Assembly (NCBI GenBank): GCA_013076295.1
Contig: RQOL01000855.1
Span: 2,170,001 to 2,234,000, forward strand
Reading direction: 5' to 3'
From: Sanderia malayensis
Taxonomy: Eukaryota; Cnidaria; Scyphozoa; Semaeostomeae; Pelagiidae
DNA: 64,000 nucleotides
How positions within the stretch are numbered: the stretch's first letter is position 1; the number at the start of each line of letters is the position of its first letter. The position numbers and the translations under genes are program-made. This document shows positions 47,354-59,500 of this stretch, one piece after another. The notes beneath the pieces are model-generated. The model saw only the letters and a program-made list of their open reading frames with translations, ran no database searches and was not told the DNA's origin.

Positions 47354-48454
47354 ATGGTTCTTGCTGGATCTTTGACGCTCTGTTCTGGCGATTTCTGCTA
47401 CGTTCTTGCATCGATCAACGTATTATTTGTTGCACTGACAATACCAGAGAACATAATTGTCCTTGTATCGTTGGGCCGTCTGAACAGAGAAAAGAGATGG
47501 AAGATACCAAACATTCTAATGGCCTCACTGGCAACAACTGATCTGCTTAGCGGTTGTATATCGCAGAGCTTGTACGCCTATTTCTTATTCAGACAGGGTA
47601 ACGCGCTTAGTGAGGATGATATAAAGGGCTGCGACTTTTGGTTACTGTTGGTGTTGAACTACTCGTCGTATACACTATGCGGTGCTTCGCTGCTTATTGT
47701 CGCTGTGATGAGTATCGATCGACTGCTGGCTGTATCACGTCCAATACCATACAAAGCAAACGTGTTTCGGCATCGAATATGCATAGTGCTGTTCTGCGTC
47801 ACATCCTTTTGCATCTTCATACCAATACTTAGATTCGCATCCGCTGACACCGTGCCGATTTTCACATACGTAATATCAAGCATCATTGCTATGTCTTTGA
47901 TTGCAACTATTGGTTCTTACGTCATGGTTATCTGCATCTTCCGCAAAGCATCGGGTCGCAGATTCAGTCAAAGCAACGTGACAGTAACTAGTGCGACGAC
48001 AGGCCTTCCCGAATCTACTACCACAGCCTACTTGACAACGACAAGCGATCACGATAGAAAGCTGACTACATCATTCGCAATCATTGCTGTAACATTGATA
48101 TCAATGTACCTGCCACAACTGATACTCAAGCCATTGACATTGTCCAAATCAAACGGACTGCATCGTATTCCCGTTTCCCTGGAAGATATTGCCAATACCT
48201 TGCTGTACTGCAACAGTTTCATCAACCCTATCATCTACTCGTTTCGTCACAAAGGCATTCAGAAGGAGATCAAAGCAATGTTTGGCTGCACTCGAAACAG
48301 AAGCAATAGCAATACGGTAATGAATGTCAGAACATCACTGAATGGCGATGCAAAGAAATATCGCTCATCAAACTCATCTAGCTGTGCAACAGACCAATCA
48401 CCAACAGGCAGCTCATCTTCATCTCCAAAGGCAAGCACAAACACACCAGTATAA
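47354..48454 (+). CDS. Rhodopsin-class (class A) orphan GPCR, intronless
   Basis: A single-exon frame of 366 residues. The start at 47354 was chosen for its ACCATGG context; an in-frame ATG at 47291 would add 21 polar residues. Seven hydrophobic segments are visible. TM2 has SLATTDLLSG, TM3 ends SIDRLLAVSRP with DRL (122-124) in place of DRY, and TM7 has NSFINPIIYSF with NPIIY (291-295), then an amphipathic helix 8 and a Cys. TM6 lacks the usual CWxP motif (it has ISMYLPQLI). The tail is Ser/Thr/Asn-rich and ends KASTNTPV, a possible PDZ ligand. It couples presumably to G proteins at the plasma membrane; the ligand is unknown. The lack of introns among intron-rich neighbours suggests a retrogene or an intronless expanded family. 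Confidence 0.9.
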   Translation: MVLAGSLTLCSGDFCYVLASINVLFVALTIPENIIVLVSLGRLNREKRWKIPNILMASLATTDLLSGCISQSLYAYFLFRQGNALSEDDIKGCDFWLLLVLNYSSYTLCGASLLIVAVMSIDRLLAVSRPIPYKANVFRHRICIVLFCVTSFCIFIPILRFASADTVPIFTYVISSIIAMSLIATIGSYVMVICIFRKASGRRFSQSNVTVTSATTGLPESTTTAYLTTTSDHDRKLTTSFAIIAVTLISMYLPQLILKPLTLSKSNGLHRIPVSLEDIANTLLYCNSFINPIIYSFRHKGIQKEIKAMFGCTRNRSNSNTVMNVRTSLNGDAKKYRSSNSSSCATDQSPTGSSSSSPKASTNTPV

Positions 48455-50510
48455 CATGCATTGAAAACACTGTATATATAGCAAGCACATATTATACTAT
48501 GCTTATACTATGCACATTCTTTAATTAAAAAAGTGAGGGGAAGACTTTTATAGCTACAGAATTAACACAGAAACTATTCAATAATTGTTGTTCGGTAGCG
48601 TTGAGCGTAAAAAGTTGTTCTTCTATTCCTTCAGACAGAAAAATTTGATCAATTGTTTTTAATTGTGAATAATGTGCCATATGGCTTAAAGCGACAATGT
48701 TATCGGCAGCTGTTAGAACAATAAACTTTGTGTATTTGAAGATTCATTGTATTAATGCTTATGAAAGAGAAAAGTATATGATTAATCATATAAGGGACTT
48801 TCGAATATGATAAATGAAGCTATAGGCGTCACACTTGTATTGTCATGGCACTCTGTGGCAATTAAATTTGCGATGAACATTATTATCTTGATTTTAATGT
48901 GTGTATTCAAAACAAATTGTAGACTAATCAAAATATATAAATGAAAATAAAGATGGTTGAAATTGAATGATTTCGCTTATGACATAAAATATACTTCGAA
49001 TCTTAACATCTGCTCCGCTCACTCACAGCGAAATTAAGTAAAGCGCTCGGCTGAACAAAAATAGACAATGATTTTCAGCTTTTAAAAGGCGTGTATACAA
49101 AACAAATGTACGACAAAGGTTCTTGAAGATCTGCATGAATGAAACTACGTGTATATAGAACAATTTTGTCCCATCACGTCAACCTCGTGGGAACAGAACA
49201 CTTTAACGAAATATTATGGGACAGTTTTGGACAAAAGATAAAAATCCAACAACGCCGTTTTAACTAAACCGAAATGATAATAAATGTCTTCGTTAGATAA
49301 AAAGCTCCGTCGCTTGGCAAAAATTAATGTCTTGGTTCGTGTAAAGATATTTTCATAATTAATTCCGACTCATTTTGTATGTGTGTAGACTATATTTCGA
49401 GAATAAATCTAATTTTCTTGATATTATCAAAATATCAAGTCAACCACAGATGCTATCAAAACACATCTGCCATTGGAAGTGACAAAGGATTTCAACTTTT
49501 ACCCCCGTAACAGTCAAGAAAAAACAACGAAAAGTTGCATGAAACCGCATGTGTTTCAGGCTGCAGGAATACAGAGCCTCAAATTTAAAAATTGGGTTGT
49601 AGGCCGTCCCTGCTTGAAACGTGCATTGACGTATTTAATACCTTTACGACGGCTTAATAATACTTAATTTACAAAACAACTTATAAAAAACCATATGTTT
49701 TGCGGACATATGTTGCGCGGATAAAAGGCATTTCGAAGTAACTTACCTTCTTGCAAATTCAACAGGAAAGTTGACATATGTTTATCGCATGAATTTGATA
49801 CCGTCAAACCTGCTGTACAAAATGAATTTAAGTTGTAATTAGTAGTGAATTGCAGTTTAAGTGAATTATTTAAAGTACAGTTGATGTACAACTAAAAGAA
49901 TATATATGCTCTTACCTTTAAAACAGTAAACAATTTTCTCGTGTATTTCAAGACTGCTTGAGGATACCTTCGATGCGGACTGCTCAAACCTGCCACCCAA
50001 AATGTATTCAAACGTGTTGATGTCACAATGTTCATTCAAGTGTAAGAAAAAGCATGCATGAACAACTAGAATGCGACAAGAACAATAAAAATCTGTCAAA
50101 AAGAACTCAAAAGTTTGGTTGGATCTTTCAAAATAACAATAAAAAGCTTTCGAACAGAGCTCAGAAGAACTGAATATTTTCTATACAACATCACCAATAC
50201 AACTTATTTTAGTTATAAAAACAAAGCATTTCATTGTCATTACCATATATATATATAATAATTATTACTATATACATCATTGTTTTCATTTATAATAATA
50301 ATAAATTCCTAGTTAAACTCAGTGTTGAAATATCCATATACCACTTTTGTTAGACATTAGCTGGGTAGAGCAAATAATTAAATTGCATAATTATGCAGGG
50401 ATGCATAATTTATTTCGGTATTACAAATACCTCTTGAGAAAATTTCGATTACTTGATGTGAGAAAAGAAGTTTCCGCACCAAAAAAGGTCCAGACAACCC
50501 TTCAAGCCGT
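48455..50510. other. Gene-poor AT-rich region
   Basis: Two kilobases between the convergent GPCR and calcium-channel genes. No coding exon, RNA gene or clear mobile element was recognised. A short (TA)n/ATA run lies near 50240-50310. Confidence 0.5.
50409..50414 (-). terminator. Poly(A) signal of the calcium-channel gene
   Basis: AATAAA on the minus strand about 100 nt after the channel stop codon. Confidence 0.55.
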
Positions 50511-53500
50511 TTAACACCATGTCTCTTCTTCATTGGGCTTTGTGCTGCGTTGGTATGTTGTTCGCTTTGGCTGTTGATTCGCTGCGGCCACACGAGTGAT
50601 CTCATTGTTCAAAGCTCTAAGAAACTGAAGTTCCACATTCTTCTCTTTACTCGTGTTGAACTGCTCAGCACTGCTGCAATCAGTATTGGCAATGGTTTCT
50701 TCAGAGTTCAGATAAGTCCTGCTATATTCCGATGCATCATCATTAGAGCTGGTAGAATGAACGGAACTATTGCTGCATTGAATTTCATGTTCTCTTTTCA
50801 ATAATCCTCTGCTTTTTTTCAAAGGTCTGTGTCCATTATCGACGAACCTAGTTGTCTCAGTCCGTTTGCTGTTTTTGAAATATTCTCGCTTACGTACACT
50901 TGAACGAGTGTTATCTAACTTACTGCTATCGGAATTGCCGGAAGAACTGCTACTATCCGAGTGGTGCATTTTTCTTCCATTGTCTATTTCAAGCACGATG
51001 TCCTTACTCTCCGAATCCGACAATTGGAGATAACTTGAAAAGTTGCCGGGAACAGAGCAACAGTTCCTGCATACTGGCCTGTGGGATGCTGGCTGAGATT
51101 GTGCAGACAATTCTTCATTGACTCTCATGCGACTATTGCTTGTTGTTGGTGTTGTTGATAAAATCAAATCAGGAATTGGTTCAGGACTTGCCTTGGCTGA
51201 TGACAACAGTTCCCCCATGTTCTCTGCACCCAAAGGCATATTCATTATTCCAGCCTCGTTCTCAACTGGTATTTCCAGCTTTATCATTGGTAGTGACAGT
51301 GTTAAAGTTGATGCCCTTGGTCGACCAGTCCGACATGATGACGATGAACTGTTGTTCGAAGTGGCATTTTTTCCATCTGATATCTTGAATATAAGAACAT
51401 TATTTTCAAAAGCCTGTGTATAATATCTGTTTTTAAATACATATTCTCATTTCAGGTCTTGTTGAAATTGTTATTAGGACTTAGAACGTAAAGAACAACC
51501 CAGTATCATTCCGCATCTTAGCTTTGCATAAAGTTTTCATTATTTTTACTTTAATTTTTATCATGTTGTTATTGTTTCTTAAAAACGTTGCAACGCAAGC
51601 CACCTAGCTTCACTTAAAGATGCAAGTTATCTCAAAACATACTACCAGCTTTGAACCCATTGCCATCAATTTCACTTAACATTGATGCAGACAAACTGTT
51701 GTTAAAACAAAAATGAACAAGAATGCATGTGCATAAGAAGACTGGAATCTCCTACTACATACCTGTCGTGGCAGCTTGGGATTAACAAAGCACAGAATTG
51801 GTTTGGTCGGATCTCGCAAAGCTGTAATAAGACTGTCTGCTATGAGTGAGTTGCCAAGTTTCTTTTCGAACACTGGAGAAATCTCTTTCGATGATAAAGC
51901 CGACATGGCAGTTGCCTGGAACAAATTAGAAACATGTCACAAAAAGTGGCTCAAACGTGCAATGGCTAACAAGCTGCGCTGTGAGCCAAACTTCATTGTA
52001 AGCTGTGCCCAGTGTTCGGAAAATTTTGAAAAGAGGTTTCCTAACGGTAGATACATAAAGTAGGTCACTTGCTGCTGGACCTGATTGGAAGTAACTTTTG
52101 AACCAATTGTCCTAGAGAGCTGAAATTTGTTTCACCGTAATCAGAAGGACCGAAATAGTGGGTCACGACTATTTGCAATCTATTTTTCATGGTAATCTGT
52201 CCCCAGCGCTCGGTAAGGGTTTCAAGGAGGTTTTCTAAGGGTTTCAAGTAGGTCGATATCCTGTGCGTTTAAAGACTATAACTTTTGAACCAATTGTCCT
52301 AGAGAGCTGAAATTTTTTTCAACGTGACTGGAATGGTCCAAATAGTATGTTTGGACTATTTGTGAGCCAAATTTGATTGTAAGCTGTCCCCAGCGTTCGG
52401 AACATAAAGTAAGTCACTTGCTGCTGGCCCTGAATAAAACTAACTTTTGCACAAATTGTCCTAGAAAGTTGAAACTTATTTTAACGTGATCAGGAGGTGC
52501 TAATTAGTAGATTTAGACCATTTGCAATCCATTTTTCATGGTAATCTGTCCCCAGCGCTCGGTAAGGGTTTCAAGGAGGTTTTCTAAGGGCTTCAAGTAG
52601 GTCGATATCCTGTGCGTTTAAAGACTATAACTTTTGAACCAATTGTCCTAGAGAGCTGGCATTTTTTTCAACGTGACCGGAATGGTCCAAATAGTATGTT
52701 TGGACTATTTGTGAGCCAAATTTGATTGTAAGCTGTCCCCAGCGATCGGAACATAAAGTAGGTCACTTGCTGCTGGCCCTGAATAAAACTAACTTTTGAA
52801 CCAATTGTCCTAGAAAGTTGAAACTTGTTTTAACGTGATCAGGAGGTGCTAATTAGTAGATTTAGACCATTTACAATCCATTTTGCATGGTAATCTGTCC
52901 CCAGCGCTCGGTAAGGGTTTCAAGGAGGTTTTCTAAGGGTTTCAAGTAGGTCGATATCCTGTGCGTTTAAAGACGATAACTTTTGAACCAATTGTCCTAG
53001 AGAGCTGGCATTTTTTTCAACGTGACCGGAATGGTCCAAATAGTATGTTTGGACTATTGGGAAGCCAAATTTTTATTTAAGCTGTCCCCAGCGTTCCAAA
53101 ACACTTGAAACGACGTTTCCTAAGGGTTTCAAGGAGGTTGATGTCGCCAGCTTTTAAAAAGATGACAACTTGTGAACCAATTGTCCTAGAGAGCTGCAAT
53201 TTTTTTCAACGTAACCAGAATGGTCCAAATAGTATGTTTTTACTGTCTGTTAGGCAAGTTTTTTTGTGAGCTGTCCCCAGCGTTTTGAGCATTTTGAAAA
53301 GAGGTTTCCCAAGGGTAGATTTTTAGTAGCATTTTTAGTTGTCGTTCTAGCTACGATTCTTGAACGAGATAAGGAAAAAGATCTCTGACTTACCCTTGAT
53401 ATGGTTGAGCAAGCATTTTCATCTTCGTCAAGTTCAAGAGAATCATCGGGAGAGTCGTTGATTTTTTCAAGTCGTAAGGATCTCGAGCGCCACTGGTGTC

Positions 53501-56500
53501 TCTTTGTACTTGCGTCAGGAGTGACACATTTAACTGCTGTATATTTATCGTTCAGCCTAAAAACACGGCACAAATGATCTCAACAGCATCAAAAATCTTG
53601 CTAAGACTGCGATAACTTAAAGTACAAGCAGTAATGTCTCACTCGTGGTCCATGGACCATGCATCTGAAACCTACTGTTGCATATGCAGTACACATTAGT
53701 GGATTACACCAGGGGATCTTTTAACATACAAACTAGTGGGGAAAATCCCCACCAGGTCCATAAATTTCCCCACTAGTTGGCCCATGATTCCCCACTAGCA
53801 AGTGCCCATTTGTTGAAAATTGTTTTAAACACCAATTTGACTTATCTACAATTACTGTTCGTTGTGTCGTTGTCGTGTTATATGTGTCAAATTATTCGTT
53901 ATTTCTTTGGTCTTATTGCTGTCAACCAATCTCTGTTTGACGTTCTTGCACTACACCAAGGCGAGGCAATGAAATCCGCGGGAAAAGTCCTTTACTTTTG
54001 TTTTTGCCGTCAGTTGCGTTACATCAAGGAAAGGGCCCTTTTGCGTAAATTCCCCACCAGTAAAAATTTCTTAAAAGATCCCCTGGATTACACTAGAGAT
54101 AATGTTCTTATGAACTGTCGTAGCTACTTCAAAGATAGTGCCTATTTTAAGAGCGACCTCCAAAACAATATATGCTATGAAGTCAAAGACAACAATGTGA
54201 CACCAAGTCCACAATAAAATAAGCAATGATGGGAGACAGCAATGATCGTAAGACAATAAGGAAAATTTGCATGCAAACTCACGGTAGATTAGGCAGCCCA
54301 TCAAAGCTTTTCGACCTGCGTCTCTGTGACAAATAGCCAGCAGTGGGTCTCTTATCAAGGTCAAGTCTCAACGGATGTGACGTAGTTCTAAATGCACCAA
54401 TCATCTTTCGCAATATAGATGAACCTCGCTGTAATGAGTGAGAATAACGAAAGAACTTAAAAAGAATTTTCATTGAACGAGCATGTATTGCAAAAAAAAA
54501 GTATATGACATTTATTGACTAATAACAAAATTAACCAGTTTAAAATAGGATAAAGTCAAGTAAATTGCAATATACCTTCTGCTGGTTATCAGGAGGCATC
54601 TAAAAATAAAAATTACCTCGTTTAAATTAACAAAACTAATGCGTTGAACTTGCTGCTATTTGCAATACATTCTACAACTTCAATGTCTTCTTGACTCTTG
54701 GGGTCAATATTCTTGAAACAAATATCACAATGGAGGCCTACTCGAATGGGGAGTATATTCAAGATTTTATGGCAGTTTCGAAGACCAAGCCTGACTCACC
54801 GTATCCGTGGAAACGCAACTCTCTCTACGTCGCTTCATGTCCTTGAAGCTTTCATATATGAGCTTTGCTGCATAGATCTTGCCGATTGTGATTTGTTGCG
54901 AGCTGAGAACTGTAGCGGATAATAAATTAGCTCAGCTTACACAGTCAGAAAACAAACGGTATAAGTATAGCAAAGCCAAGGAATCGCTGTAGACAATTCT
55001 ATGGCACACCACACAGTGAAACAGATCATGAAAACCTACCTGATAGCTCTGGTAGAATAACGTCGAGAACTCTCTGCGGTGTATTAGGCCATAATTTACG
55101 AATGATCCTTCGGAAGCAGTTGTCTCTGAAGCATGGCTTGTCTTTCGAGGTCATACTAATCGATGTTCTAACAAGAGCGAACAGCGTATTTCGAAAGCGA
55201 ACCGTATTGTCCCCTCCAACAGGCATGTTCATTCTCATCAGCCGCTATCAAAATCAAGTTTAATGAAATTAATTTCAGTAGTGATAATGTGAGCTTTAGT
55301 ATCGGGGATGATACCTTCTTTGGGGTAGGAGAGAGATTTTCTTGTCGAATGTGCTATGCTTTGATTGATTATTGTTGTACCTTGTATGCTAAAAATTTGG
55401 GGCACTTCTTGCCAAACCCCACTGGTGGCTGCATATCACACATCAAATGATAGATATCTGTGTGTGGAATTCTGCCTCTGCGATAGAATAAGACATGCAT
55501 GATGTGTTAGTTATCTTTCTCTCTGCAAACAAGCAGCAAAATAATCAATAAAGGAAGAATTAGATGATGTGGACTAAGCAAGGTAAGCAAGCTGAAAAAA
55601 GGTAAGGAGGAACGAAGAAGGTAAACAAAGATAAACAGTTGAATCAGATTAACATCCCATTGATGAAACAAGAAACTCACGATGCAGATGGATCGTACTC
55701 CGACCAGACTCTGACAAATTCATCCATGTGATGTGGCCCAAGAATCGATTTATCCCTCGTCAGGTAGTCGAAGTTATCCATTATTACTGCCACAAATAGA
55801 TTGAGGAGCTAAAGTCGGAATGGAGAAAATTTTAATGTTGGGAATTCAACAAGAGCTTGGTCCCAACATTGGTTCCCAACTTCTACTGAGCTAAAATACA
55901 TATACATATATAATATATGTGTGTAGATAGCATTGAGTTAGTATAGGTGGTGCAGCTTGACGTAATGATGAGCTTTATTAAAAGACAATGTACTGCAGTT
56001 GGTCGTGTTCTTACCAGAAAGGAGCAGAAGAAGTAAAACGAACAGAAGTAGACGATAGACGCAGATGTTGAGCCGCACTTCACGTGGTCACTGTAATGAC
56101 ACAGTGCTTGGCCTGAACAGGCCAGCATAACAAGATGCCATGCTTCACCAGTTGCACACCTATGCAAAGATAAGGTAAGTCATAGAGTTACAGCGTATTG
56201 CTTGCACATCAATTCGTAGCATAGCATATATAGCATTAGCATGTACTTGTAGAGCCATCTATAGCATATATCAAGAAGATGTTGCTTTGCATACCTGAAT
56301 AAGACTTGTAAAGAGTGAAAGAAACTTCTAAAGTTGTTGAATTCGTTAATCTGAGTTTTTGGATCAAGTTTGACTTTCCCAAAAAGCTATGAGAGAAAAT
56401 ATAATAATAATAATAATAATAACACACTATCCATTTACATGGTTTTTTTTCAAATGACTTGTTTATCAGTAACGGAATTGATATGGAGCCCACATTCATC

Positions 56501-59500
56501 TCCTACTCTTCAACGATTAACACAGTTCGTGATGTATGCTTCGACACAAAGCTAGGCAAACAAGGGCTAACTATACACATCATACTGACCTGCATTCCAA
56601 TAACAGCATAAATGAAGAACAGCATCAATATGAGGAGCATCACGTACGGAAGAGCCTTTGAATAGTGTAGAGATATAGTTACCACGAGTAAGGAATTATT
56701 AAAGCATTGAAAATGAAGCAAGGAGTAGGGAGGAAAAGGATTGGTAAGGATATATACCTTAAACGATTGCAAGAAGGTCCAAAGTAGCACTCTGATGTTG
56801 TATCCTTGTTTCAACAGTTTGATCAATCTGAAAGCTCGAAAGAGCCTGAAGAAACTTGGATCGATGGGAAAGTCCTAAAAAATTGCAATGGAGGAAATGC
56901 ATACCAAAAATAAGTACCAAATCACTGGACCTATGAAGTGTATATTATTATATATATATACTGCACTATATATATAGTGCAATGTGGTAAACAAAAGGCT
57001 TACGTTGTTGGCACAAGCATTGATCACTGAACCAATCAGGGTCATCAAGACGATCAAAAAGTCGAACACGTTCCAGCCATCTCTGAAATAATTCTGAAAT
57101 CAAAGTTTAAAAAAATTAATTTAGTTTTATGCCAAAGTATCTATGTATGGCTTTTAGAGCGTGATCGATAGTGAGCATGCATCGTAGAACCTAACTGAAA
57201 AACATCTTACCAATTTATAAGCACAGAGCTTGAAGCATGCTTCCAATGTAAACAATGAAGTAAACACCTGGTTCAAAATTTCTAAGATCTTTCTGTACTG
57301 TGGACTTTCATCAGCTCTCTAATGACAACAATAGCATGTCATTAGTGTAAATCAAATATCAGACATTACTTAGACATACACATCTGATTGTCACAGTATT
57401 GAAACCGACTTTAAGAAAACGTAGGAGAAAGCAAGGACAGGATCATGAAATTTCCACTGGAGCTTAAAAATTAAGCATATTCTTGCGGAAATTATTAATT
57501 TCCAGAACAGAGCTTAAAACTCTGCTTTGCTGTGAGTGAAAACAGTCTTTCGTGAGAAATGATTTACCTTTAGAGCAGCTGGGTAAATTTGAAAAGCTCG
57601 TGAAAAATATGGAGCGTTTGACAACCAATGGAAGGAAGAGATGTTTAATTAAGCCATGGAAGAGATGTTATAAAAGTTAGTACTATACTTACAGATAGCA
57701 TCAGTACAATAGCATTTAAAGCAATCAGCGTCATGATGGCAATCTCAAAGGGCTTTGAATCGACGACATTCCAAACTTTGTAGCATATGCCATCTTTATC
57801 TTGAGGCATGAATCGCTCTCTCGGCTTTGCTTGCAGAACAAACTGTAGGCAAGCCCTCTAACAACAAAAGCACAACACATTGATTTAAACAGGGATTTGC
57901 CGAGCAAGAGGTAAATTGTCAACCGTAGCAGCAATTGTTTTGAGGCACAGGTTCAGACAAACAGTCTGAAACTGTGCAAGGCCTCTAACAACACTATACG
58001 AGTAACCAAAATTGTGGCATATTATAACGAATTATGAGAAACAAAAATCAATTATATATGTACTATATAGAAACAAAACAGTTTGGGGATAGTGAATCTG
58101 AATAGCTACCTGATTTTTTGTGAGTTCACATCCTGCAAGTTCCTTTTCTCCTCTTTCTTGAAATGTTACAATGATCAAAGCGACGAAGATGTTTAGAAAG
58201 AAAAAGCTGAAGACGACAACAAAAGAGACATAGAACAGAGACATGTGTATCCGATTGTCGAGTAAGGGCCCACGATCAACTGTTGTTGAATCTATCATTA
58301 TCTGCATCACTCTAAAGAAAAAAAGGTTCGATGAAAGAAAACGTTGTGAACACTCCGGAATTCAGATATAAAAGAGACAGGCGGTAGAGCCTGAAACAGT
58401 GCCATTACGTTAAAGCGTTTATTCATGGAAAGACTTATCTTGTAAATTTTAGTTGAACCGAATAGAATAGAATAGAATAGAATAAAATAGAATAGAATAG
58501 AAAAGAATAGAATAATTCAATTTCATTATAAGAATAAATATAATGAAATTGAATAGAATGGATTCTAAAATTTTAGAATTTTAGAATATAAAGTGCTCAC
58601 TGTGGCCATCCTTCACCAGTAGCAGATGAAAATAAAGTCAGCATTGCATTTGATACTTTGTCAAAATTGAAATCATAGTTTTTCCAGATGCGCGGAACAA
58701 TCTGCAAAGCAAAACATGCATTACTACTAACATAACAATGTAATGCAATACAATACAATGAAATGCAGTGCAATGCAATGAAATGCAGCGCAATGCAATG
58801 TAATGCAATACAATGCAATGAAGTGCAGTGCAATGCAATGTCATTCACTCCCATGGTAATCATACCTTGAGCAATGTCTCATCGTTGTCTTTCATTGTGT
58901 AGTAGTTACCTCTAAACAAATAAAAGCATTTCAGGAAATCTACATTAATCTGTTTGCTTGCATGCTTTCTGATTTCTGCCGGATATTGTCTACAGTAAAG
59001 CCCCGCATATATGAACCGATGGATTAAGAACCTTCAGGGTGATTTTGCTGCTCAAAACAATAGACGAAACAATAGCCTATTGTCTTGGAACAATAGGCTG
59101 GAAGGAAAATTTACAGGTTCTTATATGCGGGTTTTTACTGTATAAATGAAAAGCAATTGTAAGAAGATGTATTTTGGGACATTGTGAGAAACTAACTGGC
59201 ACTCCTCTCTGGTTAGCTTCGTAACATCATTACAACTCTGAAATCTACCCTGAAAAACAAGATACATCATGAACTTAGACATCTAACAAGAGCTGTTAAC
59301 ATTTTGTAAGCTTTACCGTTGTCAAGTGGTTTGATTCGAACTGAGAGTCGCATACCTGAAATAAATGGACTCCAACGACAGCAAACATGAACAGACATAG
59401 TAATGTTATGATAATGATGTTGACCACTTTCTTTAACGAGAAAACCATGCACTGAAAGACCAGCTAGAAAGACAAAAATAAGTACGTAATATGTGTAGTA

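Noticed and set aside
51776..52063. 95-residue plus-strand frame
   Set aside because: Mostly the antisense of the CaV exon at 51763-51915, extended into the 350-bp tandem repeat.
53777..54217. 146-residue frame in a CaV intron
   Set aside because: It crosses the end of the hAT-like element and its target duplication and shows no transposase motif.
58597..58863. His/Leu/Cys-rich frames on the minus strand
   Set aside because: Translations of the AATGC microsatellite next to a real CaV exon (58601-58701), which reads in its own frame.
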